Source: Streptomyces canus (GTDB taxonomy: Bacteria; Actinomycetota; Actinomycetes; Streptomycetales; Streptomycetaceae). Taken from it: a stretch of 64,000 bases of DNA. Below, piece by piece: positions 16,451 to 26,068 of the stretch (its first letter is position 1; the number at the start of each line of letters is the position of its first letter). Location: the NCBI RefSeq assembly GCF_041435015.1, contig NZ_CP107989.1, positions 8,990,001-9,054,000 of the forward strand, written 5' to 3'. The translations under genes were made by a program, and so were the position numbers. The notes beneath the pieces were generated by a model, which was not told where the DNA came from, did not search any database, and saw only the letters and a list, made by a program, of their open reading frames with translations.

Positions 16451-18118
16451 ATGACGCGCAGAAGGCGCTCGATCGCGCTCGCGGCCACCGCCGTGGCGAT
16501 CGCCCTGGGGGCCACCGCATGCGGGGGCTCCTCCAGCACCACCGGGAGCGGCTCCCCGACCAAGGGCGGCACGCTGACCGTCCTCGACCACGCCGACTTC
16601 GACCACCTCGACCCCCAGCGCGTCTACACGACCGAGGGTTCGAGCATGGACCAGGAGCTCGTGCGCACCCTGACCGGATGGGACGAGACCGGCTCCCAGC
16701 CCAAGCTCGTCGGCGATCTGGCCACCGACACGGGAACGCCCAGCAAGGGCGACACGGTGTGGACCTTCCACCTGCGCAAGGGCGTCGTGTGGCAGGACGG
16801 CACGGCCGTCACGGCGCAGGACGTCAAGTACGGCGTGGAGCGAACCTTCTCGCCCGACATCAACGGCGGTCCGCCGTACGCCAGTCAGTGGCTGGTCGGC
16901 GGCTCCTCCTACAAGGGGCCCTACTCGGGCAAGGAGCTCGCCTCCATCCAGACGCCCGACGCGTCCACGATCGTGTTCCATCTCGTCGAGCCCGTCGCGG
17001 ACTTCAACGAGACGACCGCCATGCCCGGCTGGTCCGGGGTGCCCAAGGCCCACGACACGGGGTCCACGTACGACACCCACGTCTGGTCCGACGGACCGTA
17101 CATGATCAAGTCGTACACCAAGAACAAGGAAGTCGTCCTCGTCAAGAACACGCACTGGAAGCAGTCGACCGACCCGATCCGGCAGCAGAACGTCAATGAG
17201 ATCGACGTGAAACTCGGCCAGGACCAGTCGGCGATCGACCAGCAGATCAAGTCCGACGCCGGCACCGCCCAGACCTCGATCATGCAGTGGCCGATCGCGG
17301 GCTCCGACCTGACGACGATCTCCAGCGACCCGTCACTGAAGTCACGCCTCTACAAGATCCCGGCCCCGGGCATCAACTACCTCGCGATCAACACCACCCG
17401 GGTCAAGGACCTGAAAGTCCGTCAGGCCATCGAGGACGCGATCGACAAGACCACCGTCCGCGGCGCGTTCGGCGGCTCGGCGTACGGCGACTACGCGAGC
17501 ACCATGATCAGCCCCGGCATCGGTGGCTACCAGAAGTTCAACCTCTACAGCACCAACCCCGCGGGCGACCTCACCAAGGCCAAGGCGCTGATGAAGCAGG
17601 CCGGAGACCCCAAGCTCACCATGTCACTGGCGGTGGAGAACACCACGACCGAGGAGCACTTCGCCGACGCGGTGAAGACCTCGCTCGGCAAGATCGGCGT
17701 CACCGTGAACATCACCCCGATCGACGCGGCCAACTACTTCAGCACGATCGACAACGTGAAGAACCAGTACGACCTGACCTGGGGCGACTGGATCGCGGAC
17801 TGGCCGAACGCCTCCACCGTGCTGCCCGTGCTGTTCGACGGACGGCAGATCGCCAAGCTGCCGCAGTCCAACCAGGACCTGGCGTACCTGAACGACCCCG
17901 CGGTCAACGCGCAGATCGACAAGATCGCCAAGATGACCGACGTCAAGCAGGCCGACGCCGGCTACGGCGCCCTGGACGAGCAGATCATGAAGGACGCCGC
18001 GGTGGTCCCGCTGATGTACATGAACTTCAGCGAACTGGCGGGCTCCAAGGTCGGCGGGGTCATCCCGGACCCCATCCTCGCCGAGCCCAGTCTCGTCCAC
18101 GTGTACGTCAAGAGCTGA
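16451..18118 (+). CDS. Peptide-binding lipoprotein of ABC transporter (SBP family 5)
   Basis: Solute-binding protein of 555 residues. Signal peptide with lipobox LGATAC, lipid-modified Cys24. The family 5 start of the mature domain reads GTLTVLDHADFDHLDPQRVYT; later landmarks are VWTFHLRKGVVWQDGTAVTAQDVKYGVERT and APGINYLAINTTRVKDLKVRQAI. It captures oligopeptides or related solutes for the adjacent permeases. The ATG at 16451 follows GGAGTGTTACCCA. A hairpin follows before the next permease gene and could keep binding-protein expression above that of the downstream genes. Confidence 0.92.
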   Translation: MTRRRRSIALAATAVAIALGATACGGSSSTTGSGSPTKGGTLTVLDHADFDHLDPQRVYTTEGSSMDQELVRTLTGWDETGSQPKLVGDLATDTGTPSKGDTVWTFHLRKGVVWQDGTAVTAQDVKYGVERTFSPDINGGPPYASQWLVGGSSYKGPYSGKELASIQTPDASTIVFHLVEPVADFNETTAMPGWSGVPKAHDTGSTYDTHVWSDGPYMIKSYTKNKEVVLVKNTHWKQSTDPIRQQNVNEIDVKLGQDQSAIDQQIKSDAGTAQTSIMQWPIAGSDLTTISSDPSLKSRLYKIPAPGINYLAINTTRVKDLKVRQAIEDAIDKTTVRGAFGGSAYGDYASTMISPGIGGYQKFNLYSTNPAGDLTKAKALMKQAGDPKLTMSLAVENTTTEEHFADAVKTSLGKIGVTVNITPIDAANYFSTIDNVKNQYDLTWGDWIADWPNASTVLPVLFDGRQIAKLPQSNQDLAYLNDPAVNAQIDKIAKMTDVKQADAGYGALDEQIMKDAAVVPLMYMNFSELAGSKVGGVIPDPILAEPSLVHVYVKS

Positions 18119-18132
18119 CACACCCCTCCTCG

Positions 18133-18160
18133 GCCCGCCGGCGGTCCCCGGCCGGCGGGC
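18133..18160 (+). terminator. Intra-operon hairpin after the binding-protein gene
   Basis: A perfect 10-bp stem (18133-18142 with 18151-18160, 8-nt loop) lies in the 72-bp gap before the DppB-like gene. It is likely to be a partial terminator or an mRNA-stabilising structure, because the downstream genes need the same transcript. Confidence 0.55.
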
Positions 18161-18190
18161 ACCCCCTCTCACGTCAGGGTCCAGCACGAC

Positions 18191-19183
18191 ATGGTTCGTT
18201 ACCTCATCCGGCGCCTGCTGGCAGCGGCCGCGATCCTGCTGGTGATCACCGTGATCACCTTCGTGATCTTCTTCGCGCTGCCGTCCGATCCCGCACTCCT
18301 GGCCTGCGGCAAGACCTGCTCGCCCTCCCGGCTGACCGAGATCAAGCATTCGCTCGGGCTCGACAAGAGCTTCCTCACCCAGTTCTGGGAGTTCTTCAAG
18401 GGCCTCTTCGTCGGCCGTGACTACGGAGACCAGAGTGTGCGCGTGCACTGCGGCGCACCCTGCCTGGGCATCTCCTTCCAGACCGACACCCCGGTCCTCA
18501 GCACCCTGCTGGGCGACTTCCCCGCGGACCTCTCGCTCGGGCTCGGCGCCGCGGTGTTCTTCCTGATCCTGGGCGTCGGCCTCGGCACGCTCGCCGCCGT
18601 CCGCCGGGGCAGGGCCGCCGACAAGGCGGCGGTGGGCCTCGCCCTGCTCGGTGTCTCCGTGCAGATCTACTTCGTCGGGCTGCTGCTGCTCTACCTGTTC
18701 GTCGACAAGTGGCAGATCCTGCCCGCCTCCGGCTACACCCCGATCACCCAGGACCCGAGCGCCTGGTTCGAGGGCCTGATCCTGCCGTGGGCCACCCTGG
18801 TCATCGTCTACCTCGCGCTGTACACCCGGCTCACCCGCTCCTCCATGCTGGAGGTCTTCGCCGAGGACTACATGCGCACCGCCCGGGCCAAGGGTCTGTC
18901 CAGCGGAAAGGTCGTCCTCAAGCACGGCCTGCGGGCCGCCATCACCCCGATCCTGACCATCTTCGGCATGGACGTCGGCTCGCTGATCGGCGGCTCCGCG
19001 GTCATCACCGAGTCGGTGTTCGGCATCAACGGCATCGGCAAGCTCGCGGTCGACTCGGTGCAGAACTCCGACCTGCCCGTCATCCTCGGCACCACGCTCT
19101 TCGCGGCCACCTTCGTCGTGCTCGCCAACGTGGTCGTCGACGTGGTCTACGGCCTCGTCGACCCCCGTGTCCGCCTCGCCTGA
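18191..19183 (+). CDS. Peptide ABC transporter permease, DppB/OppB type
   Basis: Membrane permease of 330 residues. It starts MVRYLIRRLLAAAAILLVITVITFVIFF, the standard DppB first helix. The EAA loop reads RTARAKGLSSGKVVLKHGLRAAITP, followed by SLIGGSAVITESVFGINGIG. It pairs with the DppC-like protein encoded first in the operon. A periplasmic loop between helices 1 and 2 contains cysteines (LLACGKTCSPS and HCGAPCLG), more than usual for the family. ATG start at 18191. Confidence 0.9.
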   Translation: MVRYLIRRLLAAAAILLVITVITFVIFFALPSDPALLACGKTCSPSRLTEIKHSLGLDKSFLTQFWEFFKGLFVGRDYGDQSVRVHCGAPCLGISFQTDTPVLSTLLGDFPADLSLGLGAAVFFLILGVGLGTLAAVRRGRAADKAAVGLALLGVSVQIYFVGLLLLYLFVDKWQILPASGYTPITQDPSAWFEGLILPWATLVIVYLALYTRLTRSSMLEVFAEDYMRTARAKGLSSGKVVLKHGLRAAITPILTIFGMDVGSLIGGSAVITESVFGINGIGKLAVDSVQNSDLPVILGTTLFAATFVVLANVVVDVVYGLVDPRVRLA

Positions 19184-19211
19184 GCCCCCTCACCGCAGCA
19201 AGGAAAACCCC

Positions 19212-20288
19212 GTGTCCCTCCAGACCTCACCGCAACCGGCGGACGTCGATCCCTCGGCCGCCCCCTTCCTCGACGTACGGGACCTGCGCGTGCACTTCCC
19301 GACCGAGGACGGGATCGTCAAGTCCGTCGACGGAGTCTCCTTCACCCTGGACAAGGGCAGCACCCTCGGCATCGTCGGCGAGTCCGGCTCGGGGAAGTCG
19401 GTCACCTCGCTGGCCCTGCTCGGGCTGCACAAGGGCACGCGCGCGGTCGTCTCCGGGGAGATCCGGCTGGACGGCAGGGACCTGGTCGCCCTTCCTGAGC
19501 ACGACATGCGCGCGCTGCGCGGCCGGACCGTCTCCATGATCTTCCAGGACCCGCTGTCCGCCCTGCACCCCTACTTCACCGTCGGCGCCCAGATCGCCGA
19601 GGCCTACAGGGTCCACCACAGGGTCTCGAAGAAGGAGGCCCGGGAGCGTGCCGTGGAGATGCTGAAACGGGTCGGCATCCCGCAGCCCGAACGCCGGATC
19701 CGGGACTATCCCCATCAGTTCTCCGGCGGCATGCGACAGCGTGCCATGATCGCCATGTCCCTGGTCTGCGACCCCGAACTGCTCATCGCCGACGAGCCGA
19801 CGACGGCCCTCGACGTCACCGTCCAGGCACAGATCCTGGACCTGATCCGCGATCTCCAGGAGGAGTTCGGCTCCGCCGTCATCCTCATCACCCACGACCT
19901 CGGCGTGGTGGCCGACATCGCCGACGACATCCTGGTGATGTACGGCGGCCGCCGAATCGAGTACGGCACCGTGCACGACGTACTCAAGGAACCCCAGCAC
20001 CCCTACGCCTGGGGGCTGTTGGAGTCGATGCCGCAGATCACCGGGGACGTCGAACGGCGGCTGAACCCGATCGCCGGATCACCGCCCAGCCTCATCAACC
20101 CTCCCGGCGGCTGCGCCTTCCACCCTCGCTGCACCTACAAGGGCTGGGTGCCGGAGGGGCGTTGCGCGACGGAGCGGCCCGAACTGGTGGCCGTCCGCGG
20201 CACCGGCCGGCACCTCGCCGCCTGCCACCTCACCCCGGAGACCAGGCAAGAGATCCGCCTGCGTACGGCTGCCGGGACCTCGCAGTGA
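19212..20288 (+). CDS. Peptide ABC transporter ATP-binding protein, DppD/OppD type
   Basis: ATPase of 358 residues. Walker A GESGSGKS, signature [12 protein letters not shown], Walker [13 protein letters not shown], then the H-loop in [11 protein letters not shown]. The C-terminal oligopeptide-transporter extension has the cysteine motif [11 protein letters not shown]...C...C that in relatives binds an iron-sulfur cluster. The GTG at 19212 is chosen because AAGGA lies 8 bp upstream; an earlier GTG at 19167 lies inside the dppB-like gene without a ribosome site. It partners with the next ATPase. Confidence 0.9.
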   Translation: MSLQTSPQPADVDPSAAPFLDVRDLRVHFPTEDGIVKSVDGVSFTLDKGSTLGIVGESGSGKSVTSLALLGLHKGTRAVVSGEIRLDGRDLVALPEHDMRALRGRTVSMIFQDPLSALHPYFTVGAQIAEAYRVHHRVSKKEARERAVEMLKRVGIPQPERRIRDYPHQFSGGMRQRAMIAMSLVCDPELLIADEPTTALDVTVQAQILDLIRDLQEEFGSAVILITHDLGVVADIADDILVMYGGRRIEYGTVHDVLKEPQHPYAWGLLESMPQITGDVERRLNPIAGSPPSLINPPGGCAFHPRCTYKGWVPEGRCATERPELVAVRGTGRHLAACHLTPETRQEIRLRTAAGTSQ

Positions 20289-20314
20289 CCGCGGCGGACG
20301 AACAGGAGCATGCC

Positions 20315-21406
20315 GTGAGCACCACTCAGCCCGTTGCCGGGGAGCACCTGCTCGACGTCAGCGGCCTCACCAAGCACTTCCCGATCCGCCACGGCATCGT
20401 CTTCCAGCGGCAGATCGGCGCCGTGCACGCCGTCGACGGCATCGACTTCACGGTCGGCGCGGGCCAGTCGCTCGGTCTGGTCGGCGAGTCCGGCTGCGGC
20501 AAGTCGACGACGGGCCGCCTGATCACCCGGCTGCTGGAACCGACGGCCGGGAAGGTCGTCTTCGACGGCGAGGACATCTCCCACACCCCGGAGAACCGGA
20601 TGAAGGAGGCGCGCCGGAACCTCCAGATGATCTTCCAGGACCCGTACTCCTCCCTGAACCCCCGGCACACGGTCGGCACGATCGTCGAGACGCCGATGCG
20701 GCTCAACGGCATCAACCCGCCGCAGGGCCACAAGAAGCGCGCCCAGGAACTGCTGGAGACGGTCGGCCTCAATCCCGAGCACTACAACCGCTACCCGAGC
20801 GAGTTCTCCGGGGGCCAGCGTCAGCGCATCGGGATCGCCCGCGCGCTCGCGCTGCGGCCCAAGCTCATCGTGGCCGACGAACCGGTGTCGGCGCTGGACG
20901 TCTCCATCCAGGCGCAGATCGTCAACCTGCTCCAGGACCTCCAGCGGGAGTTCGGCATCGCGTTCGTCTTCATCGCCCATGACCTCGCTGTCGTACGGCA
21001 CTTCTGCGAACGGGTCGCGGTGATGTACCTCGGCAAGATCGTCGAGGTCGCCGACCGGCAGACGCTGTACACGCGGCCGAGGCATCCCTACACCCACGCA
21101 CTGCTGTCCGCGGTGCCCGAGGCCGATCCGGACGGCGTCCGCCGGCGCGAGCGCATCCGGCTCGCCGGGGACGTGCCCTCGCCGGTGGACCCGCCGTCCG
21201 GCTGCCGCTTCCGTACCCGCTGCTGGAAGGCCCAGGAAAGGTGCGCGACCGAGGAGCCGCCGCTGGTGCGGGTGGCGGGGAACGCGGAGGGCCACCTGAC
21301 AGCTTGTCACTTCCCGGAGGAGCCGAGCGTCGAGGCCCGCGAGGAGGACATCGTGCTCGATCCGGCCCTGACCGCACCGGGGGACAGCGCCTCGACGGCG
21401 TCGTGA
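20315..21406 (+). CDS. Peptide ABC transporter ATP-binding protein, DppF/OppF type
   Basis: ATPase of 363 residues. Walker A GESGCGKST, signature FSGGQRQRIGIARAL, Walker B LIVADEPVSALD, and the C-terminal CRFRTRCWKAQERC cysteine motif. It energises the transporter with the DppD-like subunit. The GTG at 20315 has a strong AGGAG six bases upstream; another GTG at 20285 overlaps the preceding stop and could extend the protein by 10 residues. Its last 100 bp overlap the convergent kinase-like gene. Confidence 0.9.
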   Translation: MSTTQPVAGEHLLDVSGLTKHFPIRHGIVFQRQIGAVHAVDGIDFTVGAGQSLGLVGESGCGKSTTGRLITRLLEPTAGKVVFDGEDISHTPENRMKEARRNLQMIFQDPYSSLNPRHTVGTIVETPMRLNGINPPQGHKKRAQELLETVGLNPEHYNRYPSEFSGGQRQRIGIARALALRPKLIVADEPVSALDVSIQAQIVNLLQDLQREFGIAFVFIAHDLAVVRHFCERVAVMYLGKIVEVADRQTLYTRPRHPYTHALLSAVPEADPDGVRRRERIRLAGDVPSPVDPPSGCRFRTRCWKAQERCATEEPPLVRVAGNAEGHLTACHFPEEPSVEAREEDIVLDPALTAPGDSASTAS

Positions 21407-22413
21407 GGGTACGGGGTGAGCCTGCTCTCCTGTTCCAGTCGCCGGTTGAAGTCGCCGACCACGACTGCAAGTCGGGCGTGCCGCGAGATGAGTGCGGCCG
21501 CCGCTGCGGGGATCGCGTCGGGGCGCTTGCCGTCGGCGCAGGCGCGGATGAACTCCTCGCGCTCGTCGCGGCCGAGGCCGTACTGGTCGACGACCAGCCA
21601 GTGCACCAGATAGGAGAGGGCGTAGGCGCGGTCGTAGCCCTGGTGGCGGTCGCAGAAGTCGCGTTCTTGCGGGGTGAGTTGGAAACGGCTCGACAAGGAC
21701 AGCCCGTAGTCGGTCAGGTGGAGCCGGTGTCCGTCGGTGAGGATGTTGCCGAAGTGGGCGTCGAAGTGGATGAGTTGCCGCTGTTCACGGAGGAAGCCGG
21801 TGACGGCTTCGAGGCCCTGTTCCACGAGGGCGCAGGCCGACTCGGCGTTCTCCGTGCGCAGTTGGGCGGAGAACCAGTCGTGGAGGGTGTGCGGCAGGTA
21901 CTCCAGGAACAGGGTCAGGCTCGCGGACGCCGTGCGCAGGGCCTCGACGCGCTCGCGGCCACCGCCCCAGTAGGCCACGCACCGCTCCACGTCGGCGAGT
22001 TCGGCGGGGAGCGGCTGTGGGAGGCCGGGCAGTACCCGCCAGTGGTGCAGCAGCGGGAAGCCCGGAAAGCTGCCCGAGCGCACCCAGTCGGTCGTCATCT
22101 CGTGCACGGCCAGCTCACGCCAGGCGCCGAAGCCGGGGCTGCCGATCGCGCCGATGCCGTAATGGAAGTGGGGCGGCAGGTCGAAGAGGTTCGCGGTGGA
22201 GCGGACGTGGTCCGGCTCGAGCTCGGTGGCGGTGAGCGGCACCTGCTTCACGAAGATCCGTACGCCGTCCACCTCCAGCAGGGTCGCCCGGCCGCCGACG
22301 CCGGTGCCTGCCGGTGTGCCGGATGCCACCAGGTCGGCGAGCGCGTCGTCGCTCAGGAATGCGAGGGAGGCGGTGGTGTCGGCGTGAGCGCTGAGACGCG
22401 TGGGGGAGACCAT
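21307..22413 (-). CDS. Kinase-fold protein (aminoglycoside phosphotransferase-like)
   Basis: Protein of 368 residues with a protein-kinase/APH-like fold: a Lys-containing N-lobe strand VRIFVKQVPL, a catalytic loop IHFDAHFGNIL and a metal loop LTDYGLSLS in place of DFG. It therefore keeps the catalytic Asp, the Asn and the metal-binding Asp. Relatives are annotated as protein kinase family or phosphotransferases; substrate unknown. The ATG at 22413 is preferred, with ATG 22479 as an alternative. The 3' end overlaps the peptide-transporter ATPase by 100 bp, an unusually long convergent overlap. Confidence 0.7.
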   Translation of the reverse strand: MVSPTRLSAHADTTASLAFLSDDALADLVASGTPAGTGVGGRATLLEVDGVRIFVKQVPLTATELEPDHVRSTANLFDLPPHFHYGIGAIGSPGFGAWRELAVHEMTTDWVRSGSFPGFPLLHHWRVLPGLPQPLPAELADVERCVAYWGGGRERVEALRTASASLTLFLEYLPHTLHDWFSAQLRTENAESACALVEQGLEAVTGFLREQRQLIHFDAHFGNILTDGHRLHLTDYGLSLSSRFQLTPQERDFCDRHQGYDRAYALSYLVHWLVVDQYGLGRDEREEFIRACADGKRPDAIPAAAAALISRHARLAVVVGDFNRRLEQESRLTPYPHDAVEALSPGAVRAGSSTMSSSRASTLGSSGK

Positions 22414-22477
22414 GGCCCCATGATCGGTCCCCTGTGGCCGAAACACGCGGGGCCCGCTTGGGCCCGGTACGTTGAAC

Positions 22478-22786
22478 ATGCCGAGTCACATTCCAGTCGA
22501 CCGGCCACGGCGTCTGCGCCCCACCGCCGAAGCCGAGCAGCACACCGTCGGACAGTTCGGTGGCCTTCGACGGCCTCGCGAACTCGCCCTGCGACAGGTG
22601 CCGTAGGGCTTCCGCGTGCAGGGGGCGCTCCCGGTCCTGGAACACCGGCGGCCGGCCCGGTACTTCGCCTCGTGCGACGGGGGCGTCCAGCGGGTGCGCC
22701 GACACCTCGGCGCCGGTCAGAGCGCCCAACTCGCTCGCTCCGGCGACATGGTCCTCGTGGAAGCGGGGGAGCACGACCCGTCGTAG
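22478..22786 (+). pseudogene. Possible decayed gene with one in-frame TAG
   Basis: From ATG 22478 one frame runs to the TAG at 22784-22786 with a single internal TAG at 22604-22606. The downstream part (...RRPARYFASCDGG, then VQRVRRHLGAGQSAQLARS and MVLVEAGEHD) has the composition of a real Streptomyces protein, so the frame looks like a gene broken by a nonsense mutation. I do not recognise the family. It fills most of the 437-bp gap between the kinase-like and M20 genes. It could also be chance reading in high-GC DNA. Confidence 0.35.
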
Positions 22787-22850
22787 ACGGGCGGCGATCG
22801 ACGCGGCGGATCCTGCCGGGCCGGCTTCGGTGTCGACTCGGGCAGGCGGT

Positions 22851-24206
22851 TCAGCCCGCCGCGTAGTTGCGCAGGAACAGTGCCTCCGCCACCGACAGGT
22901 GCTCCAGCTCCTGCGGGGAGACGCTCTCGTTCACGGCGTGGATCTGGGCCTCGGGCTCGCTCAGGCCTATCAGGAGGATCTCGGCGTGCGGGTAGAGCGC
23001 CGCGAGGGTGTTGCACAGGGGGATGGAGCCGCCCTGGCCGGCGTACTGCATCTCCTGGCCCGGGTAGGCCACCGCCATCGCGTCGGCCATCGCCGCGTAC
23101 GCCGGGCTGGTGGTGTCCGCGCGGAACGGCTGGCCCTGGCCGATCTGCTCGGTGCGCACCCGCGCGCCCCACGGCGTGTGCGTCTCCAGGTGCGCCTGGA
23201 GCAGCTTGGTCGCCTCGGCCGCGTCGATGCCCGGCGGCACCCGCAGGCTGACCAGCGCCCGGGCGCTCGCCTGCACGGACGGGGTGGCGCCGACGACCGG
23301 CGGACAGTCGATGCCGAGGACCGTCACGGCGGGGCGGGCCCAGATGCGGTCGGCGACCGTGCCGTCACCGATCAGGTCGACGCCGTCCAGGACCTTGGCG
23401 TCCGCCCGGAACTGCTCCTCGTCGTACTGGAGGCCGTCCCAGGACGCGTCCGGGGTGAGCCCGTCGATCGTCGTCGTGCCGTCCTTCGCGCGCAGCGAGT
23501 CCAGTACGCGGATCAGCGCGGCCAGCGCGTCGGGGGCGGCGCCGCCGAACTGGCCCGAGTGCAGGTTGCCCTCCAGGGTGTCGACCTGGACGCGGAGCAT
23601 GGTCATGCCGCGCAGAGTGGCGGTGACCGTCGGCAGACCGGTGCGGAAGTTGCCCGCGTCGCCGATGACGATGGCGTTGGCGTCCAGCAGCCCCGGGTGC
23701 GCCTCGGCGTACCGCTCCAGACCGCCCGTGCCCTGCTCCTCCGAGCCCTCGGCGATGAACTTGACGTGGACCGGCACCCCGCCGTTGGCCTTGAGAGCGC
23801 GCAGCGCGAGCAGGTGCATGATCACACCACCCTTGCAGTCGGCGGCCCCGCGCCCGTACCAGCGGCCGTCGCGCTCGGTGAGCTCGAAGGGCGGGGTGGT
23901 CCAGCCGGCCTCGTCCAGCGGAGGCTGCACGTCGTAGTGGGCGTACAGGAGGACGGTCTTCGCGCCCTCCGGGCCGGGCAGGTAGCCGTACACGGACTGG
24001 GTGCCGTCCGGGGTGTCGAGCAGTGCCACGCCCTCGAAGCCCTCGGCGGTGAGCGCGTCCGCGACCCAGCGGGCGGCGGCCTCGCTCTCGCTCTTCGGGA
24101 ACTGGTCGAAGTCCGCCACCGACCTGAACGCCACCAGCTCGGTGAGCTCCACCTGCGCCCTGGGCATCAGCGAGGCGACGGTCTCGGCGACCGGATTCGA
24201 CGACAT
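22851..24206 (-). CDS. M20-family metallopeptidase (dipeptidase)
   Basis: Protein of 451 residues. The M20 zinc site is visible: YAHYDVQPP (H90, D92), the bridging Asp in GRGAADCKGG, the catalytic Glu pair in EGSEEQGTGG and VIGDAGNF, and a late GGSIPLCNT. It hydrolyses dipeptides in the cytoplasm and fits functionally with the peptide importer upstream, although the two are not one transcript. The ATG at 24206 follows AGGAGCGTG. The gene is divergent from the geranylgeranyl reductase gene. The length matches the dipeptidase branch of the family. Confidence 0.92.
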   Translation of the reverse strand: MSSNPVAETVASLMPRAQVELTELVAFRSVADFDQFPKSESEAAARWVADALTAEGFEGVALLDTPDGTQSVYGYLPGPEGAKTVLLYAHYDVQPPLDEAGWTTPPFELTERDGRWYGRGAADCKGGVIMHLLALRALKANGGVPVHVKFIAEGSEEQGTGGLERYAEAHPGLLDANAIVIGDAGNFRTGLPTVTATLRGMTMLRVQVDTLEGNLHSGQFGGAAPDALAALIRVLDSLRAKDGTTTIDGLTPDASWDGLQYDEEQFRADAKVLDGVDLIGDGTVADRIWARPAVTVLGIDCPPVVGATPSVQASARALVSLRVPPGIDAAEATKLLQAHLETHTPWGARVRTEQIGQGQPFRADTTSPAYAAMADAMAVAYPGQEMQYAGQGGSIPLCNTLAALYPHAEILLIGLSEPEAQIHAVNESVSPQELEHLSVAEALFLRNYAAG

Positions 24207-24339
24207 GGGCACGCTCCTGGTGGGTGCGACGTTGTACCTGTGAGTGCCGTAGATCCTCCCACAGTGGTCCGTGGGCGGGCCCGCCGTAGGATGCGGGAGA
24301 CAGGTGCGGCAATGGCTTGATCGGGAGCAGCAGACCATC

Positions 24340-25611
24340 GTGAGCAGCGAGAACTCTTCGGCGGACGACTCTTCGGCGGACGGCGTGCAGGACGACGGAC
24401 AGCGGGTGTGGGACGTCGTCGTGGTGGGCGCGGGACCCGCGGGGGCCTCGGCCGCCTACGCGGCGGCGGTGGCCGGACGGCGTGTGCTGTTGCTGGAGAA
24501 GGCCGAGCTCCCGCGGTACAAGACGTGCGGCGGCGGCATCATCGGCCCCTCGCGGGACTCGTTGCCGCCCGGCTTCGAGCTGCCGTTCCGGGACCGGGTG
24601 CACGCGGTCACCTTCTCGAACAACGGCCGCTTCACCCGCACCCGGCGCTCCAAGCAGATGCTGTTCGGGCTGATCAACCGGCCCGAGTTCGACCAGCAGC
24701 TCGTCGAGCACGCGCAGAAGGCCGGCGCCGAGCTGCGCACGGGCGTCACCGTCCAGCGCGTGGAGCAGCACGGCTCGTCGGTGCCCGACCGGCGTACGGT
24801 CGCCGTGCTCCTCCAGGGCGGCGAGACGGTGCTCGCCCGGGCGGTCGTCGGGGCCGACGGCAGCGCCAGCCGGATAGGAGCGCATGTCGGGGTGAAGCTC
24901 GACCAGGTGGACCTCGGCCTGGAGGCGGAGATCCCGGTGCCGGAGACCGTCGCCGAGGACTGGAAGGGGCGGGTGCTCATCGACTGGGGCCCGATGCCCG
25001 GCAGTTACGGCTGGGTCTTCCCCAAGGGGGACACCCTCACGGTCGGGGTGATCTCGGCGCGCGGTGAGGGCGCGGCCACCAAGCGGTACTTGGAGGACTT
25101 CATCGGCCGGCTCGGTCTCGCCGGGTTCGAACCCAGCATCTCCTCCGGTCACCTGACCCGCTGCCGTGCCGAGGACTCGCCGCTCTCGCGCGGGCGGGTG
25201 CTGGTGTGCGGTGACGCGGCGGGGCTGCTCGAGCCGTGGACCCGCGAGGGCATTTCCTTCGCGCTGCGCTCCGGGCGGCTCGCGGGGGAGTGGGCGGTGC
25301 GGATCGCGGAGGCCCACGACGCGGTGGACGCCCGCCGCCAGGCGCTGAACTACGCGTTCGCCGTCAAGGCGGGACTCGGTGTGGAGATGAGCGTCGGCAA
25401 GCGGCTGCTGACCGCGTTCGAGCGCCGTCCCGGCCTGTTCCACGCGGCACTGACGGGCTTCCGGCCCGCGTGGAACGCGTTCAGGGAGATCACCCAGGGT
25501 TCGACCTCGCTGGGCGAGCTCGTCCGGGGCCGGCCGATGGCCCAGCGGGCGCTGGCCGCGCTGGACCCGCGTCCCGCCGAGCGCGCTGCGGACGACGGAG
25601 TCACTTCGTGA
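24340..25611 (+). CDS. Geranylgeranyl reductase family flavoprotein
   Basis: FAD enzyme of 423 residues. The Rossmann motif DVVVVGAGPAGASAAY is near residues 23-38; TCGGGIIGPSRDSLP and the second FAD motif VLVCGDAAGLLEPWTREGISFAL place it in the geranylgeranyl reductase family, which saturates isoprenoid double bonds in quinones or lipids. In actinobacteria such enzymes are often assigned to menaquinone side-chain reduction; the substrate here is inference. The GTG at 24340 follows CGGGAGCAG. The 3' end overlaps the convergent deazaflavin oxidoreductase gene by 11 bp. Confidence 0.85.
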   Translation: MSSENSSADDSSADGVQDDGQRVWDVVVVGAGPAGASAAYAAAVAGRRVLLLEKAELPRYKTCGGGIIGPSRDSLPPGFELPFRDRVHAVTFSNNGRFTRTRRSKQMLFGLINRPEFDQQLVEHAQKAGAELRTGVTVQRVEQHGSSVPDRRTVAVLLQGGETVLARAVVGADGSASRIGAHVGVKLDQVDLGLEAEIPVPETVAEDWKGRVLIDWGPMPGSYGWVFPKGDTLTVGVISARGEGAATKRYLEDFIGRLGLAGFEPSISSGHLTRCRAEDSPLSRGRVLVCGDAAGLLEPWTREGISFALRSGRLAGEWAVRIAEAHDAVDARRQALNYAFAVKAGLGVEMSVGKRLLTAFERRPGLFHAALTGFRPAWNAFREITQGSTSLGELVRGRPMAQRALAALDPRPAERAADDGVTS

Positions 25612-26050
25612 GCGTGACGTGGAAGACGGGGTGGTCGGGGGCGATGCGGAGCAGGTCGGCGTCGGAGGAGTCGGGACCGACGCCGTTGAAGAAGACGCCG
25701 ACCTCGGCCTTCCAGCGCTTGAGATAGGCGCGCAGGAGCGGGACCTTCTCGGCGTCGGCGACCTCGGTGGCGGTGAAGGCGTCCACCTTCTTGCCCAGGT
25801 GCAGCTCGCCGCCGCCGGCCGCACGCATGTTGTGGGTCCACTGGACGTGGCCGCGCGGGGCGACCAGGTACTGTTCGCCGTCCACGCTCAGCAGATTCAC
25901 CGGGGTGGTGCGCCACTCGCCGCTCTTTCGGCCGCGGACCGCCAGGACGCGTGAGCCCCAGACGCTGAGCCCGCGGCGGGTCAGCCAGGCAACGGTGCGG
26001 TTGAGGATGTTGACCGTGAACCAGCCGGGCTTCTGGACGTGCGTGGACAT
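25601..26050 (-). CDS. Deazaflavin (F420)-dependent nitroreductase-family protein
   Basis: Protein of 149 residues of the DDN type: LAVRGRKSGEWRTTPVNLL, YLVAPRGHVQWTHNMRAAG and FHVTLTK. Family members bind F420H2 and reduce quinones or nitro compounds, or act in antioxidant defence. The ATG at 26050 follows GGGGGTTCC. It is divergent from a TetR regulator gene, and the 147-bp space between them holds two matching operator pairs, so it is very probably the regulated target. Convergent 11-bp overlap with the geranylgeranyl reductase gene. Confidence 0.85.
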   Translation of the reverse strand: MSTHVQKPGWFTVNILNRTVAWLTRRGLSVWGSRVLAVRGRKSGEWRTTPVNLLSVDGEQYLVAPRGHVQWTHNMRAAGGGELHLGKKVDAFTATEVADAEKVPLLRAYLKRWKAEVGVFFNGVGPDSSDADLLRIAPDHPVFHVTLTK

Positions 26051-26068
26051 GGAACCCCCAATATGCGG

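Noticed and set aside
25120..25145. GGTTCGAACC resembling a tRNA T-loop
   Set aside because: It lies inside the geranylgeranyl reductase coding frame (AGFEPSIS) and no acceptor or anticodon arms fold around it.
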